Assembly: GCF_014698755.1 (NCBI RefSeq)
Contig: NZ_JACJTO010000001.1
Location: forward strand, 62,001 to 126,000
Source of the DNA: Aphanizomenon flos-aquae FACHB-1287
Lineage (GTDB): Bacteria > Cyanobacteriota > Cyanobacteriia > Cyanobacteriales > Nostocaceae
Direction of reading: 5' to 3'
DNA length: 64,000 nucleotides
Every line of letters starts with the position of its first letter. The first letter of the stretch is position 1. The notes under the pieces are model-generated. The model made no database searches, was not told where the DNA came from, and saw only the letters and a list, made by a program, of their open reading frames with translations. The position numbers were made by a program, and so were the translations under genes. This document shows, piece by piece, positions 1 to 9,348 of the stretch.

Positions 1-395
1 CTGTAATTACACTTGATCAATTTTTTAGTCCTCATTACTTACAATTATAGGTTATATCAAAACTGACAAAATTCTGCTAACTAGAATATCTTCCTAATTA
101 GTAGGTCTGATCTTACCAAATATTTTAGATCAACCTATCTCTACAAGAATTTACCAGTTAGGATTTATAATTGTCAAGATAATCTAAAAGTATTTAAAAC
201 TAAATTCTGCCAAAAATCAAAAATATGATACAATCTTAACTAATGCTCCCGAAAATATCTAAATTTTCAATTGAACAAAAGTCTAGATAGTTTCCAAATT
301 ACCTATCAGCAAATAAAGTCAAAAAAATCATTGATTCACGGGAAAAAGCCTCAGAATTAAAGATACAATCACAAACAACTTGCAGGATATATAAT
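1..395. other. AT-rich non-coding left edge
   Basis: No convincing coding sequence is seen on either strand. The DNA is strongly AT-rich and presumably holds the promoter of the glutathione S-transferase gene that starts at 396. No terminator or repeat stands out. Confidence 0.5.
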
Positions 396-1190
396 ATGCT
401 AGAACTATATCAGTGGGAACTATCTCAATTTTCCGAAAAAGTCCGTCTAATTCTTGATTATAAAGGGTTAGAGTATCGCAAAATCGAAGTTGCGCCTGGA
501 ATTGGACAGCTAGAATTATTTCGCTTAACTGGACATAAACAAGTACCAATTTTAAAGGATGGAAATAGATATATTGTTGATTCTACGGAAATCTCTAAGT
601 ATTTAGATACGGAATATCCAGATCGACCGCTGATACCAATAGAACCCAAAAAACGGGCTTTAACTTTATTATTGGAAGATTGGGCAGATGAGTCAATGGG
701 TGTTAAAGGTAGAAAAGCACTATTTGCAGCCATTAGTCAAGATCAAAATTTTCGTAAGTCGTTGTTACCAGTTTCAACTCCAGATATTCTCAGAAGTTTT
801 GTTGAAGGTGTTCCTGGTGATTTTCTGTCCGCACTGGGTTTCGGTGTTGGTTTTACCCCAGATGTGGTTAATGCGGCTATTACCAGTTTGAAACAAGATT
901 TGGACATTATTACCCAATTATTGGTGGGTAGTCCTTATTTAACAGGTGATGAACCAACTTTAGCTGATTTGACTGTAGCTAGTTTATCAATGCTTTTGAA
1001 GTTTCCTGATGGTGCTTACTTGGATTTACCAGTATCTCTTAGAGGTAAGGGTTTATCTAGTATAGCTGATAATCCTGAGTATGAAGCATTTTTTGCCTGG
1101 CGCGATCGCATTTACTCACAATTTAGAAAACCATTACCAGGAATTACCCCACCGGTGGGAAATATACCAACAAACATTCACATTGACTAA
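396..1190 (+). CDS. Glutathione S-transferase family protein
   Basis: This is a 264-residue soluble protein with an N-terminal thioredoxin-like glutathione-binding domain (about residues 1-80, opening LELYQWELSQFSEKV, with SQFSEKV in the place of the catalytic/GSH-binding turn). A helical C-terminal domain carries the GST-typical segment TGDEPTLADLTVAS near residues 183-197. The cis-proline region QVPIL (about residue 50) supports GSH binding. Family members conjugate or reduce electrophiles with glutathione; the substrate cannot be read from sequence. It stands alone, with tandem repeats between it and the next gene. The upstream Shine-Dalgarno match is weak (caggat). Confidence 0.85.
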   Translation: MLELYQWELSQFSEKVRLILDYKGLEYRKIEVAPGIGQLELFRLTGHKQVPILKDGNRYIVDSTEISKYLDTEYPDRPLIPIEPKKRALTLLLEDWADESMGVKGRKALFAAISQDQNFRKSLLPVSTPDILRSFVEGVPGDFLSALGFGVGFTPDVVNAAITSLKQDLDIITQLLVGSPYLTGDEPTLADLTVASLSMLLKFPDGAYLDLPVSLRGKGLSSIADNPEYEAFFAWRDRIYSQFRKPLPGITPPVGNIPTNIHID

Positions 1191-1192
1191 GG

Positions 1193-1334
1193 AAAGGAAT
1201 GGGTAATTGGTAATTGATAATATTGGTCATTGGTAAGAATTTCCTATTCCCTGACAACGAACAACTGACAAAGAACAACTGACCACTGACCAGTGACAAC
1301 GAACAACTGACTACTGACCACTGACAACGGACAA
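1193..1334. repeat. Short tandem repeats (GGTAATT and AACTGACAACGA types)
   Basis: Heptamer-like units (GGTAATT) are followed by many imperfect copies of ACTGACCACTGAC and AACAACTGACAA. These are short tandemly repeated repetitive sequences of the kind widespread in filamentous cyanobacteria. The same units recur near 31.74, 48.94 and 50.07 kb. Confidence 0.7.
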
Positions 1335-1336
1335 AA

Positions 1337-3067
1337 ATGAATTTGGGATTACCATTAGGTTCAGTTATTGAAGGTTCTCTGACTGGGGGTTTGGAAGTCA
1401 GATTACACCCAGACATTTCTGTAGAAGATATGCGGGTAGGTAAATTTCTCGTAGTACAGGGAATGCGATCGCGTTTTTTCTGTATGCTAACAGATGTATC
1501 CTTGGGTATGGCAAATGACCGCATTACAGCTAGTCCTCCTAATTGGGAAGATAGTTTTTTGCGCGAAGTATTAGCAGGTAGCGGTACTTACGGGATGATC
1601 AACCTAGCGCCCATGTTGATGTTTACCCCTGAATCTCTAGAATCTGTCTTTTCCAGTAATGGTAAATCTCCTAATACTTTTATACCATCGTCTACAGGTT
1701 TAGCATCCTTTCAACCCCAAACCAGTACGACGATGGAATTGTTACCTGTTAAAACTATTCCTAGTCATTTTAGCCAAGTTTATGAAGCCAGCGTTGAGGA
1801 TTTTCGTAAAGTATTTGGCTGGGAAGACGACCCGCAACGCAAAAACTTTTCTATCGGTAAACCCTTAGATATGGATGTGCCGATTTGTATTGATTTAAAT
1901 CGTTTTGTTGAGCGCAGTAATGGGATTTTTGGAAAATCGGGAACTGGTAAATCTTTCCTGACTCGTTTAATTTTAGCTGGTGTTATCCGTAAAAATGCTG
2001 CTGTCAATTTAATTTTTGATATGCACTCAGAATATGGTTGGGAAGCAGTCGCAGAAGGAAAAAACGTCAACACTGTTAAAGGCTTAAAACAGTTATTTCC
2101 CGGACAAGTCGAAGTTTACACACTTGATCCCGACTCAACTAAACGTCGAGGTGTACGAGATGCACAAGAACTCTATCTTAGTTATGAGCAGGTTGAAGTT
2201 GAAGATATTAAATTATGTAATCGTGATTTAGGACTTTCAGAAGCGGCTTTAGATAATGCCAATATCCTATTTAGTGAATTGGGTAAATCTTGGATTATTA
2301 AGTTACTAAATATGAGTAACGAAGATATTGAGATGTTTTGTGAGGAAAAACGCGGACATAAAGGCTCAATCATGGCATTACAGCGTAAATTATTCCGTTT
2401 AGATGCTTTAAAATATATGCGTAGTGCTTGTCCACAAAATTATATTAAAAATATCGTCCAATCCCTAGAAGCTGGAAAAAACGTAGTTATCGAATTTGGT
2501 TCACAATCAAATATGCTTTCATATATGCTAGTGACGAATATGATCACTAGACGGATACATGAGCATTATGTCAAAAAAGCTGATAAATTTCTCCAGAGCA
2601 AAAATCCTTTAGATAGACCGACACCATTAATGATTACAATAGAAGAAGCGCACCGTTTTCTTGACCCAGGGGTGGTACAAAGTACAATTTTTGGAACTAT
2701 TGCTAGGGAACTGCGAAAATATTTTGTCACGCTTTTGGTAGTTGATCAACGTCCATCTGGCATAGATAATGAAGTCATGTCGCAGATTGGAACTCGAATT
2801 ACAGCTTTGCTCAATGATGAGAAGGATATTGATGCTATTTTTACAGGTGTATCTGGTGCAGGTGGTTTACGTTCAGTCTTAGCTAAGTTAGACTCTAAAC
2901 AACAAGCTTTAATTTTAGGTCATGCTGTTCCCATGCCAGTGGTTGTGCGTACCCGTCCCTATGATACCACCTTTTATGCTGAAATTGGCGATATCGTTTG
3001 GGAAGAAAAGTCAGATGAGGAAGTATTCACTGCTGCTGAACTAGCTAAAGCAGACTTAGGTTTTTAG
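1337..3067 (+). CDS. HerA-like / DUF87 ATP-binding protein
   Basis: This 576-residue ATPase belongs to the FtsK-HerA superfamily. The N-terminal about 140 residues form a beta-rich region resembling the HerA HAS-barrel. The ATPase core has Walker A GKSGTGKS near residues 199-206 and Walker B LMITIEEAH near residues 430-438 with the catalytic glutamate. A following VVDQRPSGIDNEVMSQIGTR segment matches the sensor/arginine-finger region. HerA-type hexamers translocate DNA, often with the NurA nuclease, but no nurA-like gene is adjacent here. In cyanobacteria this is usually a stand-alone gene, and its role in DNA processing is inferred from the family only. Confidence 0.8.
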   Translation: MNLGLPLGSVIEGSLTGGLEVRLHPDISVEDMRVGKFLVVQGMRSRFFCMLTDVSLGMANDRITASPPNWEDSFLREVLAGSGTYGMINLAPMLMFTPESLESVFSSNGKSPNTFIPSSTGLASFQPQTSTTMELLPVKTIPSHFSQVYEASVEDFRKVFGWEDDPQRKNFSIGKPLDMDVPICIDLNRFVERSNGIFGKSGTGKSFLTRLILAGVIRKNAAVNLIFDMHSEYGWEAVAEGKNVNTVKGLKQLFPGQVEVYTLDPDSTKRRGVRDAQELYLSYEQVEVEDIKLCNRDLGLSEAALDNANILFSELGKSWIIKLLNMSNEDIEMFCEEKRGHKGSIMALQRKLFRLDALKYMRSACPQNYIKNIVQSLEAGKNVVIEFGSQSNMLSYMLVTNMITRRIHEHYVKKADKFLQSKNPLDRPTPLMITIEEAHRFLDPGVVQSTIFGTIARELRKYFVTLLVVDQRPSGIDNEVMSQIGTRITALLNDEKDIDAIFTGVSGAGGLRSVLAKLDSKQQALILGHAVPMPVVVRTRPYDTTFYAEIGDIVWEEKSDEEVFTAAELAKADLGF

Positions 3068-3157
3068 TTTGAAATCAACAACTGACAACTGCTTGAGACT
3101 ACCAGGGGCTTTAGCTTACCGGGTATTCCTGTAAAATCCCTCCATTATCCAAACAAT

Positions 3158-3206
3158 TCAAGTTCGGTTATCCCGCTACTTGAAAGCAACTTGAGGGGGT
3201 TTTTTG
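3158..3206 (+). terminator. Probable rho-independent terminator after the HerA-like gene
   Basis: Arms TCAAGTT (3158-3164) and AACTTGA (3188-3194) enclose a 23-base loop and are followed by GGGGG and a run of seven T. The rest of 3207-3615 is AT-rich DNA upstream of the sigma factor gene, with no recognisable gene. Confidence 0.45.
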
Positions 3207-3615
3207 CGTCACTATGATTATGGTAGTACAGTTTTTGGAAGTTGAGGAAAAATAGTTATCAAATTTTGGAGTTTGATTACTGAAATATTTATTATTTGGG
3301 AACTTTACTATTGACTCTATTTGTCGTAACATGAAACAAAAGTAAACTCATACTGATTCCGGTTTTTTTCCATGCGACTACTAGATAACTAAAAAAAGAA
3401 TTCTAGAAAACAACTAATTTACTGCTGCTAAAACTCCAAAATTGAGGGAGGATAAAGCAATCTATTTTAAAGTAGCAACACCTTGACAAAGGCTTAATCA
3501 ATGTAATTATAGATGGTAGCTCCCTATATATATCCAGTGATGTGTGTAGTAAATTTACCAATTGCCTTTGTTGAAAAATATTTATTTTGTTTAGGGAGTA
3601 GAGGATAAAAAGCCA

Positions 3616-4599
3616 ATGCCTACAGTTAAAAATCATACAGAAAATATCAATGCTAAATTCACGGCTGATATGGTGCGAACCTATCTACGGGAAATTGGCC
3701 GTGTACCCTTGTTAAACCGTGAGCAAGAGATTATTTACGGTAAACAAGTACAGCAAATGATGGTGTTGCTGGAAGCCAAGGAGGCTTTAAGCAAGGAAAT
3801 TGATCATGAACCTAGTCTATCAGAATGGGCTACTCGTGTTAATCAATCGGAGACAGAACTAAATCGGCTGATGGTCCAAGGTAAGCGAGCCAAGCAAAAA
3901 ATGATTGAGGCCAATTTGCGCTTAGTTGTGGCTATTGCTAAAAAATACCAAAAGCGCAATATGGAATTTCTGGATTTAATTCAGGAAGGAACTTTGGGAC
4001 TAGAACGGGGTGTGGAGAAATTTGATCCTATGCGGGGTTACAAATTCTCAACCTATGCTTATTGGTGGATTCGTCAAGCAATTACCAGAGCGATCGCCCA
4101 ACAAGGTCGGACAATTCGCTTACCAATCCATATTACCGAAAAACTGAACAAAATTAAGAAAGTTCAAAGGGAATTAGCGCAAAAGTTGGGAAGGTCTGCT
4201 TCTCCGACAGAAATCGCTAAGGAATTGGAGCTAGAACCGGCTCAGATTCGGGAATATTTGAATATGGCACGTCAACCAGTATCTTTAGATGTGCGGGTCG
4301 GTGAGAACCAAGATACTGAGTTACAAGAAATGCTGGAAGATGATGGTCCTTCCCCGGAGTATTATACTACTCAGGAGTTTTTGCGTCATGATTTGAATAA
4401 TCTGCTTGCAGAACTCACTCCCCAGCAGCGTCAAGTTGTGGCTTTGCGCTTTGGTTTAGAAGATGGAAATGAAATGTCTTTGGCAAAAGTTGGTGAGCGC
4501 TTGAACCTCAGTCGGGAACGAGTTCGTCAATTAGAGCATCAAGCTCTTGCACATTTACGTCGTCGTCGAGGTAATGTCAAAGAATATATTGCCAGCTAG
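3616..4599 (+). CDS. Group 2 RNA polymerase sigma factor (sigma-70, RpoD subfamily)
   Basis: This 327-residue non-essential-type sigma factor has no acidic region 1.1. Region 1.2 begins at VRTYLREIGRVPLL (about residue 21). Region 2 follows: NLRLVVAIAKKYQ, then the -10 recognition stretch GYKFSTYAYWWIRQAITRAI at about residues 142-161. Region 3 comes next. Region 4.2 has the helix-turn-helix SLAKVGERLNLSRERVRQLEHQAL near residues 290-315. It therefore recognises housekeeping-like promoters. Cyanobacteria carry several such SigB/SigC/SigD/SigE paralogues for stress, carbon and nitrogen responses; which one this is cannot be decided by eye. A long 5' region and its own terminator suggest a monocistronic unit. 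Confidence 0.93.
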   Translation: MPTVKNHTENINAKFTADMVRTYLREIGRVPLLNREQEIIYGKQVQQMMVLLEAKEALSKEIDHEPSLSEWATRVNQSETELNRLMVQGKRAKQKMIEANLRLVVAIAKKYQKRNMEFLDLIQEGTLGLERGVEKFDPMRGYKFSTYAYWWIRQAITRAIAQQGRTIRLPIHITEKLNKIKKVQRELAQKLGRSASPTEIAKELELEPAQIREYLNMARQPVSLDVRVGENQDTELQEMLEDDGPSPEYYTTQEFLRHDLNNLLAELTPQQRQVVALRFGLEDGNEMSLAKVGERLNLSRERVRQLEHQALAHLRRRRGNVKEYIAS

Positions 4600-4648
4600 G
4601 AATGTGAACACGCAACAGCGAATTTTAAAATATCCTTTTCGGTAATGT

Positions 4649-4681
4649 GCCTCCTGATTTGAAAACAGGGGGCGATTTTTA
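4649..4681 (+). terminator. Rho-independent terminator of the sigma factor gene
   Basis: The hairpin has arms GCCTCCTG and CAGGGGGC around an A-rich loop, followed by a T run. It lies 50 bases after the sigma factor stop codon. Confidence 0.65.
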
Positions 4682-4983
4682 TGGGGAGGAAATAGGAAGG
4701 ATTTTAGATTTACGTTGCGAATTTGGTGACAAGGTATAAATTTTTTAAATCTTGATTTTACATCTTCCATTTGGATGATTTTATCAGATGAAGCCTGAAT
4801 TTTTCAAATTATGATCATCTGAGATTATTCCTCAAAATTAGATAAACAGAGAGTTTTTAACTAATTTTAAATTAAATATATAGATAAAACCTTTGAGGGA
4901 ATTTTTAGTTATGAGTATTTAGTTATTATTGCAGAAGTTTAGACAAAAGAATAGTTAATTAAGTTTGTTAAAGGGAGAATCCT

Positions 4984-5634
4984 GTGCTTAATTATATTTC
5001 CAAATTAATGACTTCCGATAAATTCAAAGTTCCTATAGTTGGTTTAATTATTGCTGTTGGTTTTTTAGGTATTAACTATTCTAGTCAACAACATTATAAA
5101 CTCCTTTCATCAAAAGTATTAGCTACTAATCCTGCTCTTTTATCAAGACCCCAAGAGACAAAAGAGGAACCGGTTCAAGAATCATCAGTTAAGAATTATT
5201 ATCACACATCCACTGAATTTACAAATACAGGAAAATTAGAAAGAAAAGAAAAAATCCAATTTCCAGAAGAAGATGGTATTTATCTTTATGGAGAATCATT
5301 AACACCAAACCAATTAGGACAAGGTTACATTATTTTTCAAAAACAGCAAGATAAAATCATTGGTGCTTTGTATATTGCTCAATCTAAGTTTAGTTGTTTT
5401 CAAGGTAAGTTAACCAAGTCGGGAGAACTAGCTATGATAGTGAGAACTTTTCCTGGTGAAGTCGGGACAATGGAAGTAGCTACAATAAGTACAATCCCTA
5501 AAAATAATGAAAATGAGTTGACAACCTATCCTTATTCAGTAACTTTACAAGACTATTACCGCTTAAGTTCTGTAAGTTCTCATGATAGGGAAATTTTACA
5601 GATATGTCAACAGGGAAGCGATGGTTTTAGGTAA
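4984..5634 (+). CDS. Membrane-anchored hypothetical protein
   Basis: I do not recognise a family for this 216-residue protein. It begins with GTG, chosen because GGGAGAA lies 5 bases upstream. A single hydrophobic segment at about residues 15-32 (KVPIVGLIIAVGFLGI) looks like an uncleaved anchor or signal. The remaining part is polar and probably periplasmic. It ends with paired cysteines (C133-type and C210-type positions) that could form a disulfide. The gene is flanked by a sigma-factor terminator region upstream and by the convergent cobalamin adenosyltransferase gene downstream. Confidence 0.7.
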   Translation: MLNYISKLMTSDKFKVPIVGLIIAVGFLGINYSSQQHYKLLSSKVLATNPALLSRPQETKEEPVQESSVKNYYHTSTEFTNTGKLERKEKIQFPEEDGIYLYGESLTPNQLGQGYIIFQKQQDKIIGALYIAQSKFSCFQGKLTKSGELAMIVRTFPGEVGTMEVATISTIPKNNENELTTYPYSVTLQDYYRLSSVSSHDREILQICQQGSDGFR

Positions 5635-5665
5635 TTCCCTATTACTAAAATTACCGTATTAATTC

Positions 5666-6343
5666 TTAATATTCAATTCCTGCTTGCGCCTTCACACCTT
5701 GATCTTTAAAAGGATGTTTAATTAATGTCATTTCAGTGACTAGATCAGCTTTTTCTAGTAATGCTGCTGGTGCGCCTCTTCCCGTGAGAATTACGTGCTT
5801 TTCCGGTGGTTTTTCAGCTAAACCTGCTAATACTTCTTCAACTTGTAAATAACCCATTTTCAAAGCAATATTAATTTCATCTAAAAGCACTAATTTAAAA
5901 TCGGGATTTTTGATAAATTCTAGGGATTTTTCCCAAGCCGCTGCGGCTTTATCCAAATCTCGATCACGATCTTGAGTTTCCCATGTAAAACCCTCTCCCA
6001 TTGCATGAAATTCTAGTTGGTTTTCCCAATGACTAAAAGCGCGTTTTTCTGCTGGTTCCCACGCGCCTTTAATGTATTGAATTATGGCTACTTTGTATCC
6101 ATGACCAAGGGATCTTAAAACCATTCCCAAAGCCGCTGTAGTTTTACCTTTTCCGTGACCGGTATTGACGATAATTAAGCCTTTTTCGGGTATGGCTTTA
6201 GCTATTCTTTGGTCTTGAATTTCTTTCCTTCGCTGCATTTTTTGACGGTATTTTTCATCAGTTTGTGATGTTGATATTACCTCATCAATTAAACGGGAAA
6301 TTTCTTGATCTGGATTTAATTCTTCTGGTGTGTTGCTTTTCAT
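5666..6343 (-). CDS. cobO: Cob(I)yrinic acid a,c-diamide adenosyltransferase
   Basis: This 225-residue CobA/CobO/BtuR-type enzyme transfers the adenosyl group of ATP to cob(I)alamin or corrinoid precursors, making adenosylcobalamin or its intermediates. The inverted-type P-loop is visible as NTGHGKGKTTAALG near residues 57-70. LVLLDEIN near residue 152 and the C-terminal EMTLIKHPF complete the family signature. About 50 N-terminal residues (NPDQEISRLIDEVISTS onward) precede the P-loop, as in other BtuR/CobO proteins. No other cobalamin genes and no obvious B12 riboswitch are next to it. Confidence 0.93.
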   Translation of the reverse strand: MKSNTPEELNPDQEISRLIDEVISTSQTDEKYRQKMQRRKEIQDQRIAKAIPEKGLIIVNTGHGKGKTTAALGMVLRSLGHGYKVAIIQYIKGAWEPAEKRAFSHWENQLEFHAMGEGFTWETQDRDRDLDKAAAAWEKSLEFIKNPDFKLVLLDEINIALKMGYLQVEEVLAGLAEKPPEKHVILTGRGAPAALLEKADLVTEMTLIKHPFKDQGVKAQAGIEY

Positions 6344-6486
6344 AAACCCTGTTGATAAATAACTGTTAAGGCTAAGAGAATGAAGTATAATTTTTTGTCT
6401 TTGTTATGTTAGACTAAAAATGATATAAATTCTGTTACCTGCGATCTGAATAATTCAAAATTGATAGAATCTATTTTCAGTAATTT

Positions 6487-6849
6487 TTAAACATAAGCAC
6501 TAAGAAATACCAATTCGTTAACCATGTCTTGGGCTGACTTGTCAGCAGCCAGTTTCAATAATCCTCGTAGTTGTTGACCAACCGAGTATTGTTGTTGTGA
6601 AGCCAAAATTATTCCAGTATGACTTTTATCCTCAACCATAAAATCACGATGTAATCTGCAAAAATCACCGATATTGAAACTATAAATTACTCGCTTTTGT
6701 TCTGTTGCCCAAATTAGTTGTTCTTCATCGGCATAACCCAATCTCTTAACATCAGCCACTGTCACAACATCCAAATCAGCATTTCTTAATGCTTGTATAA
6801 GTGCGGTTTTGATAGTGTCTTCATCCAAATAGAAGCAAATACGATTCAC
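6487..6849 (-). CDS. DUF5615 PIN-like protein (putative toxin)
   Basis: This 120-residue protein has the DUF5615 (Mut7-C/PIN-like) layout. The N-terminal FYLDEDT acidic motif comes first, then DVVTVADVKRLGYADEEQLIWATEQKRVIYSFNIGDF, where acidic residues could coordinate a metal as in PIN nucleases. The start is GTG; its four bases GTGA overlap the stop codon of the upstream DUF433 gene, so the two are translationally coupled. DUF433/DUF5615 pairs are widely predicted as toxin-antitoxin systems, abundant in cyanobacteria. Toxic activity is inference. Confidence 0.8.
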   Translation of the reverse strand: MNRICFYLDEDTIKTALIQALRNADLDVVTVADVKRLGYADEEQLIWATEQKRVIYSFNIGDFCRLHRDFMVEDKSHTGIILASQQQYSVGQQLRGLLKLAADKSAQDMVNELVFLSAYV

Positions 6850-7139
6850 GAGAAATGTCCTGTTTTATATTCTGCTTCAAGTCGTTGACATTCTTTTTGA
6901 TATTGAGTGAATTCAATATCTAGTGATTCCTTATTAGCATAATAATAAGCCAACGCCGTGTAAATACCTGCAATTGTCAAATAAGGCTTATCTTCAATAA
7001 TTTCTTCTGGGGTCATACCAGATTTAATTTCATTGACAATATACTGAACAGTAATGCGAGTGTCAGCAATTCGCGGACGACCACCACAAGTATCTGGTGT
7101 GCTAACAATCAAAGTGGAAATATCTGTGAGGGTTGGCAT
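6846..7139 (-). CDS. DUF433 domain protein (putative antitoxin)
   Basis: This 97-residue protein has the DUF433 core: TPDTCGGRPRIADTRITVQYIVNEIKSGMTPEEIIEDKPYLTIAGIYTALAYYYANKESL. The family has a winged-helix-like DNA-binding fold and usually precedes a DUF5615 gene, as here with a 4-base overlap. It is probably the antitoxin and autoregulator of the module. Confidence 0.82.
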   Translation of the reverse strand: MPTLTDISTLIVSTPDTCGGRPRIADTRITVQYIVNEIKSGMTPEEIIEDKPYLTIAGIYTALAYYYANKESLDIEFTQYQKECQRLEAEYKTGHFS

Positions 7140-7240
7140 CGGTTTCTGAATTAATCCTCTGGGATAATCTTATTGTAAACCAAAAAGAGCGATCGTGTCT
7201 CGTATCCCTACTTAAGTTAACAGCTAATTAATTATGATTT

Positions 7241-7581
7241 TTACAGAGGAAGATAGTAAATTTGTTCCGCCAATTCTCCTTCTAAACAGCACTCTATCAG
7301 AAGCAAAATATCTTCTATTACTTGCCCAATTCGTGTATCTGTAATAACTTCAATCACTCCTGGCATGGGCTGACCTTGTGTAATCCGTTCATAGGCATAG
7401 CTTGTAATTGTAGCGACATCATGAGTAAGTAAAACTCTGTTTTCTTGGGCTGCCCATGCTAGGATAGTTGGATCATCTTTACCCAAAAGACCAACATCTT
7501 GGACTCTGACAATATCAATATTTGGGTTACGTCACAACAATCCCCTGACAATAGTATCTCATCAGCAAGCAGTTTCAACAT
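7241..7581 (-). pseudogene. Degraded DUF5615 PIN-like toxin gene
   Basis: An ATG at 7581-7579 overlaps the stop codon of the neighbouring DUF433 gene and starts MLKLLADE, the normal DUF5615 beginning. The reading frame is then lost: roughly 13 bases are missing relative to the family pattern. The correct continuation (DTIVRGLL, stop, RNPNIDIVRVQDVGLLGKDDPTILAW) lies in another frame and contains an in-frame TGA where Arg (CGA) is expected. The remaining 3' part, about 81 codons from 7486, is open and family-like. A TTG-initiated remnant could be made, but it would lack the N-terminal acidic residues of the PIN-like site. Confidence 0.8.
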
Positions 7582-7928
7582 ACGTCCCGTTCTGCTTTGC
7601 GCGCCAACAATCTATCACGCAACCCTTGGGGGTCAAATCTGGTCTCATTTATTTTACGAATTTCCTGTGCTTGTTGCTGTCTTTGCTGTAGATACACTTC
7701 CACTTCTTGTTGATGATTGAGATAGAAGGCAATGGTAGCATAAATATCAGCAAGTTTAAGGGATGGATAACGGTAAGCAATTTCCTCTGCTGTTGTTCCT
7801 TGTTGAAAAACAGTAATTACCGTATCTAGTGTTACACGAGTTATCCTAATGACACCATCAGTGGTAAATTCCAATGGTGCGGGTTCAGATACAATTCCTT
7901 CAGAAAGATTCACTAAAGCTTGTGCCAT
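7575..7928 (-). CDS. DUF433 domain protein (putative antitoxin, partner of broken toxin)
   Basis: About 117 residues, starting at the ATG giving MAQALVNLSEGIVSEP. The DUF433 core is GVIRITRVTLDTVITVFQQGTTAEEIAYRYPSLKLADIYATIAFYLNHQQEV, followed by a longer glutamine/arginine-rich tail than its paralogue at 6846-7139. Its stop overlaps the ATG of the decayed DUF5615 gene by 7 bases, which shows the ancestral coupled pair. The intact antitoxin next to a dead toxin fits an inactivated module. Confidence 0.75.
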   Translation of the reverse strand: MAQALVNLSEGIVSEPAPLEFTTDGVIRITRVTLDTVITVFQQGTTAEEIAYRYPSLKLADIYATIAFYLNHQQEVEVYLQQRQQQAQEIRKINETRFDPQGLRDRLLARKAERDVC

Positions 7929-8114
7929 AATTAATAACAAGTTAATTGCCTTTAATAATAGCAACTAATAGAAATACAAAACTGTATTAATCCCTCAGTA
8001 TACCATTAAGCATTGTCCCTAACTCATATCGCTACAAAATATTTTAGCAACTTCCGTACATTTGAATACGATAACATTATATTCGGCATATTTAGTATTC
8101 AGGATTTCCCAAAA

Positions 8115-9263
8115 ATGTCACAAAAGCCAGGTAAAAAAATCGCACCTATCCCCATGTCTAACAATGTTAGCGTGGTTGACTTAATTGATACCTATTTTAC
8201 CGCTTACAACTCAGCCCGGTTGCGGGAAGCCTGTCAACTGCTGACTAAGGAAGTGTTTCAAGAGGGTGTCACCGTAGGAGTAAGCCTTTCTGGGGCTATG
8301 ACACCCGCAGGTTTTGGGGTTTCCGCCCTTGCGCCCCTCATTCACAATGGTTTTATTGACTGGATGATTTGCACAGGTGCGAATCTTTACCATGATATCC
8401 ACTATGGTTTGGGTTTTGAACTATTTGCTGGTAGTCCCTTTTTAGATGATGTCAAATTGCGGGAGGAAGGAACAATCAGAATTTATGATATAATTTTTGG
8501 TTACGATGTACTCCTAGAAACGGACGCTTTTATCCGTAAAGTTCTCCAAGCTGAACCTTTCCAAAAACGCATGGGAACGGCGGAATTTCATCATTTGTTG
8601 GGTAAGTGCGTCTGGGAAATAGAACAACAATTAGGTGTTAAAAATTCCTGTTTATTGGCGACAGCTTATAAATATGGCGTACCTATTTATACTTCTTCTC
8701 CCGGTGATAGTTCTATCGGTATGAATGTCGCAGCTTTAGCTTTAGAAGGTTCAAAGCTAGTTATAGATCCGTCCATTGATGTCAATGAAACAGCAGCGAT
8801 TGTTTATGGAGCGCGAGAAAATGACGGTACAAGTGCAGCGGTAATTATTGGTGGTGGTAGTCCTAAAAACTTTTTATTACAAACACAACCGCAAATACAC
8901 GAGGTGTTAGGTTTGGAAGAACGGGGACATGATTTCTTTGTCCAGTTTACCGATGCACGTCCTGATACTGGTGGTTTGTCTGGGGCGACTCCCGCAGAAG
9001 CCGTGAGTTGGGGTAAAATTGACCCCGATGAGTTACCTAGCGCCATTGTCTGTTATACTGATAGTACGATCGCTTTGCCTTTAATGACAGCTTATGTCCT
9101 GAATCAATGTCCACCTCGTCCCTTGAAGCGGTTATATGATCAACGTGAAGCTTTATTAGATACATTGCAAAAAGACTATCTAGCAGCTAAAGACAAGCCT
9201 GTAAGTGAGGGTAGTGATTCCAAAGTAGCAACTTATCCTTGTGGTACACCAGTTAAAGGTTAA
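8115..9263 (+). CDS. Deoxyhypusine synthase family protein
   Basis: This 382-residue protein uses the ATG at 8115 (MSQKPGKK), with AGGA about 10 bases upstream. An upstream TTG extension exists but is unlikely. It belongs to the deoxyhypusine synthase fold: NAD-binding and spermidine-site segments include [39 protein letters not shown] and GGGSPKNF. The last holds the lysine (about residue 251) that forms the enzyme-imine intermediate in eukaryotic and archaeal enzymes. Bacteria lack eIF5A, and bacterial homologues are thought to act on polyamines (for example homospermidine-type reactions). The exact reaction is not determinable here. Confidence 0.85.
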   Translation: MSQKPGKKIAPIPMSNNVSVVDLIDTYFTAYNSARLREACQLLTKEVFQEGVTVGVSLSGAMTPAGFGVSALAPLIHNGFIDWMICTGANLYHDIHYGLGFELFAGSPFLDDVKLREEGTIRIYDIIFGYDVLLETDAFIRKVLQAEPFQKRMGTAEFHHLLGKCVWEIEQQLGVKNSCLLATAYKYGVPIYTSSPGDSSIGMNVAALALEGSKLVIDPSIDVNETAAIVYGARENDGTSAAVIIGGGSPKNFLLQTQPQIHEVLGLEERGHDFFVQFTDARPDTGGLSGATPAEAVSWGKIDPDELPSAIVCYTDSTIALPLMTAYVLNQCPPRPLKRLYDQREALLDTLQKDYLAAKDKPVSEGSDSKVATYPCGTPVKG

Positions 9264-9293
9264 GATTTGTAACAGGTTTGGATGTCATATTGT

Positions 9294-9343
9294 GGGCGAT
9301 AGCGAAGAACTACGCAGGAACGGCTAATCAAGCTTAATCGCCC
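9294..9343. terminator. Hairpin between convergent genes
   Basis: GGGCGAT (9294-9300) and ATCGCCC (9337-9343) form a stem around a 36-base loop in the gap between the convergent deoxyhypusine-synthase-like and rdgB-like genes. No long T run follows, so its role as terminator is uncertain. Confidence 0.3.
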
Positions 9344-9348
9344 CTAGA

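Noticed and set aside
5640-6500. Cobalamin riboswitch near the adenosyltransferase gene
   Set aside because: The upstream interval is only about 140 bases to the next gene and shows no B12-box-like sequence.
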